DNA of 64,000 nt from Gammaproteobacteria bacterium (lineage in GTDB: Bacteria > Pseudomonadota > Gammaproteobacteria > GRL18). The stretch is taken from the NCBI GenBank assembly GCA_016744995.1, contig JADGDG010000005.1, positions 62,001 to 126,000 on the forward strand, written 5' to 3'. Each line of letters opens with the position of its first letter. Position 1 is the stretch's first letter. Both the position numbers and the translations under genes were made by a program. Shown in pieces: positions 47,734-56,347 of this stretch. The notes beneath the pieces were generated by a model. That model saw only the letters and a list, made by a program, of their open reading frames with translations, was not told the DNA's origin and ran no database searches.

Positions 47734-49674
47734 ATGAAGCACAGTCAATTTGATGGTGTCGTTGAAATGTATGACGATAGCAAACTACTGAAACAACTTT
47801 CCAGGAATATTGTTGATTCTGTTCATTTAAAACAAATAAAACAGGCACTCGCTTTTGTTTTTCCTGTCTCTGAACCGGATGATTCACGTCCCAGTTCATT
47901 AGATATAGCTCTGATCCTGAAACATCTTGGGGTGGATGCTGAAACCTTAATTTCTGCACTATTGAGTGATCCACGATTAAGAGCATCATTGGATAATTAC
48001 AAAATTGATCAACAATTTAGTCCTGTTATTGCCAATCTGGTAAAACATGTAAACTGGTTAAATACATTTAAAGAATGTACAGAAGAGCTTGCTTACAGAC
48101 CGGCTGAAGCTGAATCATTGCATCAGATGTTATTGGCTACTGTGGATGATGTGCGAGCGGTGTTAATTAAACTGGCCTTTCGTGTTCAGCGTTTGCGGGG
48201 GCTAAATCATGAAAGTCAAAAGATGCAGCAATGCATTGCACAAGAAACAATGGATATTTATGCCCCGCTGGCTAACCGTTTAGGTGTTTCAAATTTTAAG
48301 TGGGAAATGGAAGATCTGGCTTTTCGATACATTGATAATAAGTCTTATAAATTTTTAGCCCAATCGATGTCAGATAAACGTTCCGTAAGAGAAACGTATA
48401 TCGAAAACTTCGTTAATTACCTGCATAATTATTTGGCGCAATCAACTATTGATGCAAAAATAGTTGGTCGCCCAAAACATCTCTATAGTATCTGGAAAAA
48501 AATGCACAAAAAACAGATGCAGTGGAATGAGTTGGCTGATTTATTAGCAGTACGGATCATTACCACTGATTTGTCGAAATGCTATCTCATTCTTGGCATT
48601 GTACACAATCAATGGCAGCATTTACCGCATGAATTTGATGATTATATTGCTAACCCAAAAGACAATGGTTATCAGTCCATTCATACAGCAATTATAGGCC
48701 CTGAAAATCAAGTAATTGAGATTCAGATACGAACTCAGGAGATGCATGATTTTTCAGAGCATGGTGTTGCAGCTCATTGGCGCTATAAAGAGGGTAGTGA
48801 TCAGGATGTTGCATTAGAAAAAATGATTTTGTCATTACGCTATTTGTTGGAAAATAGAATTGATGATGATACTTTGTTAGAAGAATTTAAAACAGAATTT
48901 TTTAGTGATAAAGTGCATGTTCTGACACCAGATAAAGAAGTTATCAATTTACCCTCAGGTGCAACAGCACTGGATTTTGCCTATGTGATCCATACAGAAG
49001 TGGGGCATCAGTGTATTGGTGCCATCGTTAATGGCCATAGGGTACCATTGAGTTATCCTATAAAATCGGGCGAGTGCATTGAAATTTTAACGGATAAAAA
49101 ATCTTCACCTCATCTTTACTGGCTTGATCACAGAAAAAAATATGTTAATACTATTCGGGCTAAATCCAGGATCCGTCAATGGTTTAAGATCTTGTTCAAA
49201 GATAATGATAATAACATAATGGTTTCTAGTAAACATTTACAAGGAATTGGTGAGCGTGAGATTGTTATAGGACGGTGTTGTGAACCAAAGATCGGTGATA
49301 GAATTATTGGTGAGCTTCTAGCCGCTCAAAGCATAAAAATACACCGTGATGATTGCTTGATAATAGAGGATGAACAGCTAAGCCACGCTACTGAGACAAA
49401 AATTGTTGAATTGAGCTGGGGAGAATCATCAGATAAAGATAAAATGTGTCTGCATATTGATGCTTTTGATAGGCAGGGGCTTTTGCAAGATATTACTACA
49501 TTGCTAAATCAGGCACAAATTAATGTACTTAAAGCAAATACAGAGACTGACATCATCGATCAATCAGTATCAATGGAATTGACAATTGAAATAAACCTGC
49601 AGGGGGAGCTCGATCCACTATTAAAAAAAATATTGCAGATACCTAATGTTTTTCAGGCTTTTCAGATAAAATAA
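47734..49674 (+). CDS. RelA-like (p)ppGpp synthetase lacking the central helical domain
   Basis: 646 residues. The N-terminal hydrolase-like region has lost the metal HD motif (LISALLSDPRL), as in RelA. The synthetase domain is intact: RPKHLYSIWKKM, HEFDDYIANPKDNGYQSIHT (EFDD is RelA-like), HGVAAHWRYKEG. TGS is at about 393-453. After it comes IRQWFKILFKDND and, only about 30 residues on, the zinc-finger GRCCEPKIGD (515-516) and an ACT domain (573-646). The usual helical domain of about 80 residues between them is missing. It follows clpX by 224 bases. Confidence 0.88.
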   Translation: MKHSQFDGVVEMYDDSKLLKQLSRNIVDSVHLKQIKQALAFVFPVSEPDDSRPSSLDIALILKHLGVDAETLISALLSDPRLRASLDNYKIDQQFSPVIANLVKHVNWLNTFKECTEELAYRPAEAESLHQMLLATVDDVRAVLIKLAFRVQRLRGLNHESQKMQQCIAQETMDIYAPLANRLGVSNFKWEMEDLAFRYIDNKSYKFLAQSMSDKRSVRETYIENFVNYLHNYLAQSTIDAKIVGRPKHLYSIWKKMHKKQMQWNELADLLAVRIITTDLSKCYLILGIVHNQWQHLPHEFDDYIANPKDNGYQSIHTAIIGPENQVIEIQIRTQEMHDFSEHGVAAHWRYKEGSDQDVALEKMILSLRYLLENRIDDDTLLEEFKTEFFSDKVHVLTPDKEVINLPSGATALDFAYVIHTEVGHQCIGAIVNGHRVPLSYPIKSGECIEILTDKKSSPHLYWLDHRKKYVNTIRAKSRIRQWFKILFKDNDNNIMVSSKHLQGIGEREIVIGRCCEPKIGDRIIGELLAAQSIKIHRDDCLIIEDEQLSHATETKIVELSWGESSDKDKMCLHIDAFDRQGLLQDITTLLNQAQINVLKANTETDIIDQSVSMELTIEINLQGELDPLLKKILQIPNVFQAFQIK

Positions 49675-49700
49675 TAAAATATAAACTTTATGTAATAGTA

Positions 49701-50003
49701 TTATAAAACGACATCATAATCTTCAAATTGTGATTGACAATGATAGAGAATTTTTGTATTGCCTATATTCTCCAGAGCTTTTTGAAAGGCATCTGATTTA
49801 CTCCAGTTTAAATAATTTTCTATTGAGTTCCAGCTGGAATGAGCTATAAATAGCGTAGATTTTTTATCACTTTTTCCTTCAAGTAAATAAAATTGAATAA
49901 ATCCTGGTATGGTTTTTAACTTTATTTCATGGCTTTGACAAAAATCAATAAAAGCCTCTTCTCTTCCAATATTGATATGAAATCGATTCATTGCTATATA
50001 CAT
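49701..50003 (-). CDS. Antibiotic-biosynthesis-monooxygenase (haem-degrading IsdG-like) domain protein
   Basis: 100 residues, single ABM ferredoxin-like fold. The MYIAMNRFHINIGREEAFID start, then HEIKLKTIPGFIQFYLLEG, SSWNSIENYLNWSKSDAF and FEDYDVVL are typical of HmuQ/IsdG-like proteins. It may break down haem or only resemble such enzymes; the catalytic Asn-Trp-His triad is not assigned. GGGAG precedes the ATG. It is convergent with the RelA-like gene. Confidence 0.82.
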   Translation of the reverse strand: MYIAMNRFHINIGREEAFIDFCQSHEIKLKTIPGFIQFYLLEGKSDKKSTLFIAHSSWNSIENYLNWSKSDAFQKALENIGNTKILYHCQSQFEDYDVVL

Positions 50004-50127
50004 ATGTTCTCCCTCTTCAATTAACGCTCACAGTTGGTATTAATGCATGATAGTCATTGCTGTCATTATTCTGACCCATGCATTATATACAATCAGTCAT
50101 TTTGTTTTAAGTCTGATGAATGAAATA

Positions 50128-50169
50128 ATTACTGTATATTGTTTAAAGTACATTGTTTACAGTACATTG
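50128..50169. repeat. Three tandem 14-bp repeats
   Basis: ATTACTGTATATTG, TTTAAAGTACATTG, TTTACAGTACATTG in the 258-base gap between two minus-strand genes. They lie downstream of the nifH-D-K operon end and upstream of the ABM gene. Confidence 0.75.
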
Positions 50170-50261
50170 TTGTTTACCTCTTGATAGAAATAATATGCGC
50201 CTGACAGTGTATCATAGTTGATTTAATTATTTTGTGATATCTAAGCCAATTTTATTAAAAA

Positions 50262-51221
50262 TTAAACCCCGTAAGGGTGTTCTTCCCATTGTCTCAAGAT
50301 TTTAAGATCTTTGGCTGGAAGGTATTCATAAATATCTGCTTGATCACGTAATACAGCTTGTGCCAGTTTATAGTTGCCGGACTTATTACTTAACATAGTG
50401 AAGTACCAGGCAAATGGATAGCCTAACTGGTGATCATAATGATGAATTGCTTTTGATAGTTCCGTACCATGTAGAGCTTGTACAGGTGGAAATTTAGATA
50501 ATTTTCCTGCATAGGTACTGACTGGTTTTGCTCTCAATTGGTGTTTGCGATCACTGTCTTGATATTCTCTTAAGGCTAGTATCCAATGTCGACAAAAAGG
50601 ATGTTCATCAAATGCACTGCTTTGATTCCATTCCTTAAAAAAACGTTGAAGATTATCCCGTGCTCTGTTTTTTAGTAATAGCTTGTTCAATAATTCAGAC
50701 ACATCGGTAATACGTCGAAATTGATAGTAGCGTTGGCCAGTTGGCTCTGGTTCAAGTTTTGGAAAATCCAATGGATCAATAAAATCTTCCAGACAATCTG
50801 GAAACCAGTCTTTATCAACCAGAGGTCTGTCAATGACTTCCTCTAATTCTTCAATTTCTAATTGAATAAACTGTTCATTATTAGTACCATATTGTGCGGT
50901 GAAATAATGCGTTTTTCCTGCCAGGCGAGTAGCAAAATAACCAGAATTAATATGTTTAAGGATGATTTCATCAACATCACCAGCACACTCGTTTTCAGAC
51001 CATAGAGCAATATTATTGCTGATCGGTTGAAAATCTTTATCCACAATACCACCTAGCCGGTACCAGTTTCCTCGAGTCAAAGCACATGTTAGATCGAGCT
51101 CCGGCATTAAAGATTTTAAGGCTTTTACTATTGAATCTAATTCCAGTGATCTATCTGTGTTAAGATTTATCTGTTGGCAAAGTTTACTCAGATCCTCATT
51201 CCTGGCTAAATTGCTTGCCAT
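50262..51221 (-). CDS. Unknown nif-cluster protein, 319 residues
   Basis: Soluble, with an opening helical region, an acidic middle (IEELEEVIDRPLVDKDWFPD) and a helical C-terminal half with aromatic residues (HHYDHQLGYPFAWYFTML). I do not recognise the family. Its ATG overlaps the stop of the TrpD2-like gene by one base, so the two are translationally coupled, and both follow lrv on the nifHDK strand. A role in nitrogen fixation is inferred from position. Confidence 0.7.
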   Translation of the reverse strand: MASNLARNEDLSKLCQQINLNTDRSLELDSIVKALKSLMPELDLTCALTRGNWYRLGGIVDKDFQPISNNIALWSENECAGDVDEIILKHINSGYFATRLAGKTHYFTAQYGTNNEQFIQLEIEELEEVIDRPLVDKDWFPDCLEDFIDPLDFPKLEPEPTGQRYYQFRRITDVSELLNKLLLKNRARDNLQRFFKEWNQSSAFDEHPFCRHWILALREYQDSDRKHQLRAKPVSTYAGKLSKFPPVQALHGTELSKAIHHYDHQLGYPFAWYFTMLSNKSGNYKLAQAVLRDQADIYEYLPAKDLKILRQWEEHPYGV

Positions 51222-52216
51222 TATATTGCCTCTTGAAATGAATGATGTTCATGTCGTTGCTGCCACCAGTGATTGGCTAAACAATGAGCTGCTTCAGATG
51301 TTGTTTCTATTTTCATTGCACGAATTACCCATGCCAAAGTGCCAGTAATCGCCAATTCACCATATAGATCTTCTACATCACCATCCCATACTGAACGAAA
51401 AAGGTGCAGATTAAGTCCCGTTGGTTTTTTTACACTTCCAGACTTAAGCAGTTTACCCCATGTATCAGACCATTCGCATTCATTGGTCATTCCGTACATG
51501 ATACTGGAGCGTTCAGGAATGCGTTCAAATTCACCACCTTCACCTTTACAAATTAGGGTATTGTTTTCTCCAAGTAAGCGAGCAGCCTGTTGGTGAATGG
51601 TTGCAAAATTGGGATGGAAAACACCCATTACAGATAAGGGTGCCTTAAATGGATTAAGCATTCTGGCAACAGTGTGTAAAGGGGGTCTCAGGCCAAATAA
51701 ATTCCGGGTTGCTATTAGTTCATTTGTTAATGTTGAGAGCATACTGACAGGCAGGTAGGAAAAACCACTCATTTTTAGCTGTTGTTCAGCATCTGATAGA
51801 GACGTGGCGATATCAATATCCAGAGCTTCAAGCGCTTCGGGTATATAAATCCGTTCATCATTTCTCTGCATACCATGCATAAGTACGGAATGACCACGAC
51901 TTGCAAGTACTAATGCAGATAACAAAAACCAGGGTAACTGTCTTTTTTTTCCGGCATAGGCTGCCCAGTCAATCTCCGGACGGAAAAATTTATCGGGTAT
52001 CGGGATGCTTTCTCGGAGTGCCTGGGTAAAGCCGGCGACTTCTTCTGCTGTTTCTTCTTTGATCCTCATCAGCATCAAAAAAGCACCCAGTTGTTCTGGT
52101 TCTACATCATAGCAAGTGATCATCTTCATTGCTTTATAGGCTTCTTCCTGAGATAAAGGTCGTGTGCCATTTTTGCCCTTGCCTAAAATTTGTATAAACT
52201 GTGAAAATGGATGCAT
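51221..52216 (-). CDS. TrpD2/YbiB-like glycosyl-transferase-fold protein
   Basis: 331 residues. LSQEEAYKAMKMI and EQLGAFLMLMRIKEETAEEV match the N-terminal helices of anthranilate phosphoribosyltransferase-like proteins, and the core has the TrpD2 style VLMHGMQRNDERIYIPEAL. The phosphoribosyl-diphosphate GTGGD and KHGN motifs of TrpD are absent, so it should not make tryptophan precursors. E. coli YbiB of this family binds nucleic acid. Why it sits in a nif cluster is unknown. Confidence 0.82.
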   Translation of the reverse strand: MHPFSQFIQILGKGKNGTRPLSQEEAYKAMKMITCYDVEPEQLGAFLMLMRIKEETAEEVAGFTQALRESIPIPDKFFRPEIDWAAYAGKKRQLPWFLLSALVLASRGHSVLMHGMQRNDERIYIPEALEALDIDIATSLSDAEQQLKMSGFSYLPVSMLSTLTNELIATRNLFGLRPPLHTVARMLNPFKAPLSVMGVFHPNFATIHQQAARLLGENNTLICKGEGGEFERIPERSSIMYGMTNECEWSDTWGKLLKSGSVKKPTGLNLHLFRSVWDGDVEDLYGELAITGTLAWVIRAMKIETTSEAAHCLANHWWQQRHEHHSFQEAI

Positions 52217-52267
52217 TTTAAATTTACCTGTATTGGTGTTACTGTTTGCTTTAGTTTCTTAAGTGAT

Positions 52268-53026
52268 TTATTTCAGACGTTTTCTGGCATAATCTCTAAT
52301 GTCTTTGTCTTCATCGTGCAATAGGATAATCAGTTTATCTAATGGTGCACGTTGACAGGCACTATATCGAACAAGCCAGGCTTTATCCTGCAGCAATGGT
52401 TCAATAGATTCGGGGTCTATGCGCTCTGCTACAATTTTGCGTACTTCCTCAGCAGCATCATTAATCATTAAACCCAGGCTGACAATGGGTAGTCGTAATG
52501 CCACTGCCTTACGTACTTCGCGATCGGTATCAGTGATCATGCGAAACAGTCGGCCAACTTTCATACGAGTGGCAACGGTTTGGCGAACAAGATAGTCTTC
52601 ATCATCAACCATTTGTTCCAATTCTTCTGAAGGCAGACGTTCAGCAACCGTGATCCGGACTTCACGATCATCATCGGTGATTAAAGTGCTTAATTGTTCA
52701 ATTTTTAAACGATAAGCCAGAACCCGTCGCACTACTGCATCAGGATCATTCAGCATTTGAAGCAAGCGTTGCTGAGAAAGATATCTGGCCGAAATGGCAC
52801 GTCGCTCCCAAAAAGTATCACCTGAATAATATTCAGCCAGATCAGGGTTAGACTTAAAAAAACGTGTGATTTGCCGACCACTCATGGCGCGGACACAGCT
52901 ATCACCAGGTTGACAACGACCATGTTGTAATCGATCCGCTTTGTGGGGACAAGTAGAGCAATCAGTCTGGGATGTTTTATTGCTTTCATCAGGCATAGAT
53001 TGTCCAGTAATCAATGGTGTGATCAT
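52268..53026 (-). CDS. LRV (leucine-rich variant) protein with [4Fe-4S] domain
   Basis: 252 residues. Cluster ligands C23-x2-C26-x11-C38-x5-C44 are followed by about eight 24-residue LRV repeats with the pattern DPDAVVRRVLAYRL / DDDREVRITVAERL. This is the protein known structurally from A. vinelandii, where lrv lies in the nif region. Its function is not established. ATG overlaps the upstream stop (ATGA), so it is translated with the DUF6129-like gene. Confidence 0.93.
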   Translation of the reverse strand: MITPLITGQSMPDESNKTSQTDCSTCPHKADRLQHGRCQPGDSCVRAMSGRQITRFFKSNPDLAEYYSGDTFWERRAISARYLSQQRLLQMLNDPDAVVRRVLAYRLKIEQLSTLITDDDREVRITVAERLPSEELEQMVDDEDYLVRQTVATRMKVGRLFRMITDTDREVRKAVALRLPIVSLGLMINDAAEEVRKIVAERIDPESIEPLLQDKAWLVRYSACQRAPLDKLIILLHDEDKDIRDYARKRLK

Positions 53027-53292
53027 TCTTTATTGATTTCGGCCACAACAATACCTGTAGCTATATCCATTTCATTTGTAAAACAGAGACAGTGTTCACG
53101 ACTATCAATAAGATATAGGTTAAACAAATCATGTTCATATACCGGGTTAGCTACACTAACATCATCATCCATACAATATGTAAAATGAATCTCAGGAAAT
53201 TTTTTACGAAATTGGTTTACCAATTCTTCTGTAATAATATTTTCCTGACTGGCAGCCTGTCCTATCTGCTTGAGCTGTGCTTGAGTGATCAC
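53023..53292 (-). CDS. Small nif-associated protein (DUF6129-like)
   Basis: 89 residues. A helical N-terminal half (TQAQLKQIGQAASQENIITE) and a beta-rich end with two cysteines (HCLCFTNEMDIATGIVVAEI). Homologues occur between nifY and lrv in related clusters. Function unknown. It overlaps both neighbours by four bases, so nifY, this gene and lrv form one coupled unit. Confidence 0.75.
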   Translation of the reverse strand: MITQAQLKQIGQAASQENIITEELVNQFRKKFPEIHFTYCMDDDVSVANPVYEHDLFNLYLIDSREHCLCFTNEMDIATGIVVAEINKE

Positions 53293-53981
53293 ACTTCTGA
53301 TCCCTGTGCAAAACGTATGCGCTGTTCCGGGCTTTGTCCCATCACCTTAGCAAGCCAGGGCGGGGCATCTTTGCCAATAACATTCTGCAAGCTCAATATT
53401 TCATCAATAGCCAGGCTGGCCTGAGGCTTTTTAATTGGATGGACACCAAAACGCACAACTTTAGCCGCAGCCGGACCACCAATTGATGCAACAAATAGTA
53501 ACTGACAGTCCTTTATTAATGATGCACGATAGGTATTCTTATCATCAACAATTTTGCTGTTATCAATTTCACGTATTTCAATTAATCGGTTTTCTGATCC
53601 TGAAACCTGATAAATTAAAAAATGTTTACAGGAACCAAAATGGCCGTCTAATTTATCAGACTGATTAGAAGAACAGGCAACTCGGATACTGTTTGGCATA
53701 TCACCTTCTTCATAGAGGGTAATTTCTGGTAAGGGCTCACTGCTGCCTTTAAGAATGGTGAGTGCAGATTTCAACGCAGCTGTATCAATATTGACGAATT
53801 CACCATTACAGGCAGATTTTAAGTGTTTTATATTCAGGCCTGAGAGTTTTTCTTCAGTTGGCGGCAAGCTAATGATGTCACTTAAAACTCGCAACAGGCG
53901 GGCTGCATTGGTATCAGGCAGTTCACGTGCAGCCAATCCGATACGTAAGGCAATTTCATTGGATAGGGAAGTAGCACTCAT
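53289..53981 (-). CDS. nifY: FeMo-cofactor-binding protein NifY/NafY
   Basis: 230 residues. An N-terminal helical domain (about 1-100) is followed by the NifX-like cofactor-binding domain with RVACSSNQSDKLDGHFGSCK and FLIYQV; the His in DGHFGSC is the expected cofactor-contact residue. The protein docks on apo-MoFe protein and carries FeMo-co. The position after nifT and a ferredoxin agrees with nifHDKTY order. Confidence 0.88.
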   Translation of the reverse strand: MSATSLSNEIALRIGLAARELPDTNAARLLRVLSDIISLPPTEEKLSGLNIKHLKSACNGEFVNIDTAALKSALTILKGSSEPLPEITLYEEGDMPNSIRVACSSNQSDKLDGHFGSCKHFLIYQVSGSENRLIEIREIDNSKIVDDKNTYRASLIKDCQLLFVASIGGPAAAKVVRFGVHPIKKPQASLAIDEILSLQNVIGKDAPPWLAKVMGQSPEQRIRFAQGSEV

Positions 53982-54119
53982 AATTAATTCCAGATGATTG
54001 TAATTATAAATTTTCAGTATCTTATTCTCTGGAATGAAGACTTTTGTTTAATAAATATTTAAAGTCCTGATCCCAGGATAAGTTCTTTTTAGCTGTAATA
54101 ACTTAAAGTTCTGACTTAA

Positions 54120-54314
54120 TCAGACAGGTATGATGCAATCATCTTCCATGCAAATGTCCAGGCATTGTGGAATATCGAATTCACCTTCACATTCAGTACA
54201 ACCATCAACCTCAATGGCATAAACACCTTTGAATGGCTTGATGGATTCAGTTGGACAGACTGGCTCACAATCTCCACATGCAGTGCAGATATCTCTTACA
54301 ATAGCAAAAGCCAT
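54120..54314 (-). CDS. 2[4Fe-4S] ferredoxin between nifT and nifY
   Basis: 64 residues. Cluster motifs CTACGDCEPVCPTESI and CTECEGEFDIPQCLDIC; the second has a longer spacing, as in FdxN-type ferredoxins with an insertion. A likely low-potential electron carrier for nitrogenase or cofactor assembly. AAGGAG precedes the ATG. Confidence 0.93.
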   Translation of the reverse strand: MAFAIVRDICTACGDCEPVCPTESIKPFKGVYAIEVDGCTECEGEFDIPQCLDICMEDDCIIPV

Positions 54315-54351
54315 AATATTCTCCTTTAAAATTGTTTTTTATAAAGCTTGC

Positions 54352-54564
54352 TCAGGCACGTTTAAAACGTAAGGTTGTGGGAAAAGAGGGCCTTGGTGTG
54401 ATGGGATCAATATAATATTCTGAACCATCGGTTAGTTCAATTTTACCACCCCACTCATCATCAGTATCTTTTTCAACCGTAGCAATTTCATCTTCCTGAT
54501 CTTTTTTTGCAATGTAGAACAGGAGGGCTCCATTATCTTTAATACGTATCATTACATTTGGCAT
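54352..54564 (-). CDS. nifT: NifT/FixU protein
   Basis: 70 residues from the ATG at 54564, seven bases after GAGG; the frame extends to a TTG at 54582, but MPNVMIRIKDNGALLFYIA is the family start. Ends FPTTLRFKR. The protein always follows nifK and its function is unclear. Confidence 0.93.
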   Translation of the reverse strand: MPNVMIRIKDNGALLFYIAKKDQEDEIATVEKDTDDEWGGKIELTDGSEYYIDPITPRPSFPTTLRFKRA

Positions 54565-54623
54565 AAGTACCTCACTCCTCAAGCTGCCATCGGTGATTAT
54601 ATGACCACCGATGGAATGACATT

Positions 54624-56195
54624 CTAGCGAATTAAATCGTAGTTGTAGTCTGTGGTGCCCATACCGCGTGTTTCTTCATCAAGGCGCTCAAGTACAGCGT
54701 TGGTTATGGTTTTAAGCATATACATAGCTCCTTCATAGCCCAGCGTTGTGTCACGATGCATATGGTGACGATCAAAGATAGGGAAACCGATACGGATTAA
54801 AGGTACTTCAAATTCTTTACCCTTATGTAAGGTGTCACGCTGGATAAATTTTCCATAAGAATTACCAATCATAAAATCTGGTTTGCTGGTAAACATCAGT
54901 GAACGGAAGTGCCACAAATCTTTGTTATTATGTACTTCACTATTCTGTCCATAAGGTGAATCTGCCAGGATTTTTAGCATGGCTTTTTTCCAGCGTTTGT
55001 TTGCATGATTACAAAGTATTTGGGTTGGCTCTGCACCAAGTTCCAGCAGAAAGCGAGTCATTCCCATGACAAAATCAGCATCACCATAAAGACCAAATTT
55101 TTTGCCGTGTAACCAGGTATGACTATCGGTCATCATATCAACCAGAACGCCGCGTTCACGGGTCAATGAATCAGAAATTGGCTTACCAGTAAGTTCAGAC
55201 ACCTTCATTAAAAAGGCATCGGTAGCTTCCAGTCCCATGGGGATAGCAATATCAGTTCCAGGCTGCTTCCAGTTGTTTTTGACATATTTACGGGTTTTCA
55301 TCGATTGCCAGGGCTGTAATAACAAGGTATCTATTGCATTAGGTGCATCTTTGACTTCATCGATACTGGTACCGCCGTCATACATACGGAATTTTCCATC
55401 AGCGGGTGTGTCAAGCACATCGGTTGGATCACTAAGCAGACTGTAATCGACATCCATTTCTTCCATCATGCGTTTCATCACACGATAATTGCCAAGATAA
55501 GTTTCAAACCCGGGAACGATGTTAATTTTTTTATTACTGCCAACAACTTTATCATCCATGAAATTCAGCGTGAAGTAGCGCATTATGCCTTCAAACATAT
55601 TATCCCATCCGGTCGTATGAGAACCGACAAAGCTTGGAGTATGTGCAAAGGGCGTTGGGAATTCTTGTTCAACTGCTCCTGCATTTTTAGCATTGCCGAT
55701 AAAGGCATTCAGATCGTCACCAATAACCTCTGCCATACAGGTGGTGGATACCGCAATCATTTCAGGCTTATATATTGCCCTGGCATTCTCCAGACCGGCA
55801 ATCATATTTTTCTGACCACCAAATACTGCTGCATCTTCGGTCATAGAATCAGACACACAAGCAACCGGTTCTTTAAAATGGCGATTAAAGTAAGTCCTGA
55901 AATAGGCAACACAACCTTGTGAGCCGTGCACATAAGGTAAAGTCTTTTCAAATCCCAGCGCACATAGAACTGCACCTAAAGGCTGACAGGCTTTGGCTGG
56001 ATTGACAGTCAGTGCGGAACGATTAAAATTCAGTTCTTTATATTCATTTGTTGTTGTCCACTGAAAGACTTGTTCGATTTTTTCCTGAGGATGTTTCTCT
56101 TCAAATTTTTCTTGTTTGTTTTTCAGTGACTCCTTGTATTCGTCCTTTTGAAACAGGGGATAACTGGGTTTTATGTCTTCAATAACTTGGCTCAT
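54624..56195 (-). CDS. nifK: Nitrogenase MoFe protein beta chain NifK
   Basis: 523 residues, normal length. P-cluster cysteine regions are ACQPLGAVLCALGFEKTLPY, GSQGCVAYFRTYFNRHF and STTCMAEVIGDDL. The C-terminus with GTTDYNYDLIR is typical. Together with NifD it forms the catalytic alpha2-beta2 protein. AGGAG sits 5-10 bases before the ATG, directly after a hairpin described separately. Confidence 0.98.
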   Translation of the reverse strand: MSQVIEDIKPSYPLFQKDEYKESLKNKQEKFEEKHPQEKIEQVFQWTTTNEYKELNFNRSALTVNPAKACQPLGAVLCALGFEKTLPYVHGSQGCVAYFRTYFNRHFKEPVACVSDSMTEDAAVFGGQKNMIAGLENARAIYKPEMIAVSTTCMAEVIGDDLNAFIGNAKNAGAVEQEFPTPFAHTPSFVGSHTTGWDNMFEGIMRYFTLNFMDDKVVGSNKKINIVPGFETYLGNYRVMKRMMEEMDVDYSLLSDPTDVLDTPADGKFRMYDGGTSIDEVKDAPNAIDTLLLQPWQSMKTRKYVKNNWKQPGTDIAIPMGLEATDAFLMKVSELTGKPISDSLTRERGVLVDMMTDSHTWLHGKKFGLYGDADFVMGMTRFLLELGAEPTQILCNHANKRWKKAMLKILADSPYGQNSEVHNNKDLWHFRSLMFTSKPDFMIGNSYGKFIQRDTLHKGKEFEVPLIRIGFPIFDRHHMHRDTTLGYEGAMYMLKTITNAVLERLDEETRGMGTTDYNYDLIR

Positions 56196-56207
56196 GATAT
56201 TTCTCCT

Positions 56208-56235
56208 CTCGTGCCACTAATCTGTGAACGACGAG
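56208..56235 (-). other. Hairpin upstream of nifK ribosome binding site
   Basis: In the mRNA: CTCGT-CGTT-CAC-AGATTA-GTG-GC-ACGAG. The stem pairs CTCGT with ACGAG and CAC with GTG, with loop AGATTA. It ends two bases before the Shine-Dalgarno sequence. The loop is identical to that of the hairpin before nifD. Confidence 0.65.
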
Positions 56236-56347
56236 TCTGGTAAATAAAATTGTTTGATAAGCATTTTTCAGGTTTTCCGACAATATAGAAATAAGGTATA
56301 GAAAACCTGAATACTATTAAGTTTTTTTCTTAGCTAATCGACCTTAA

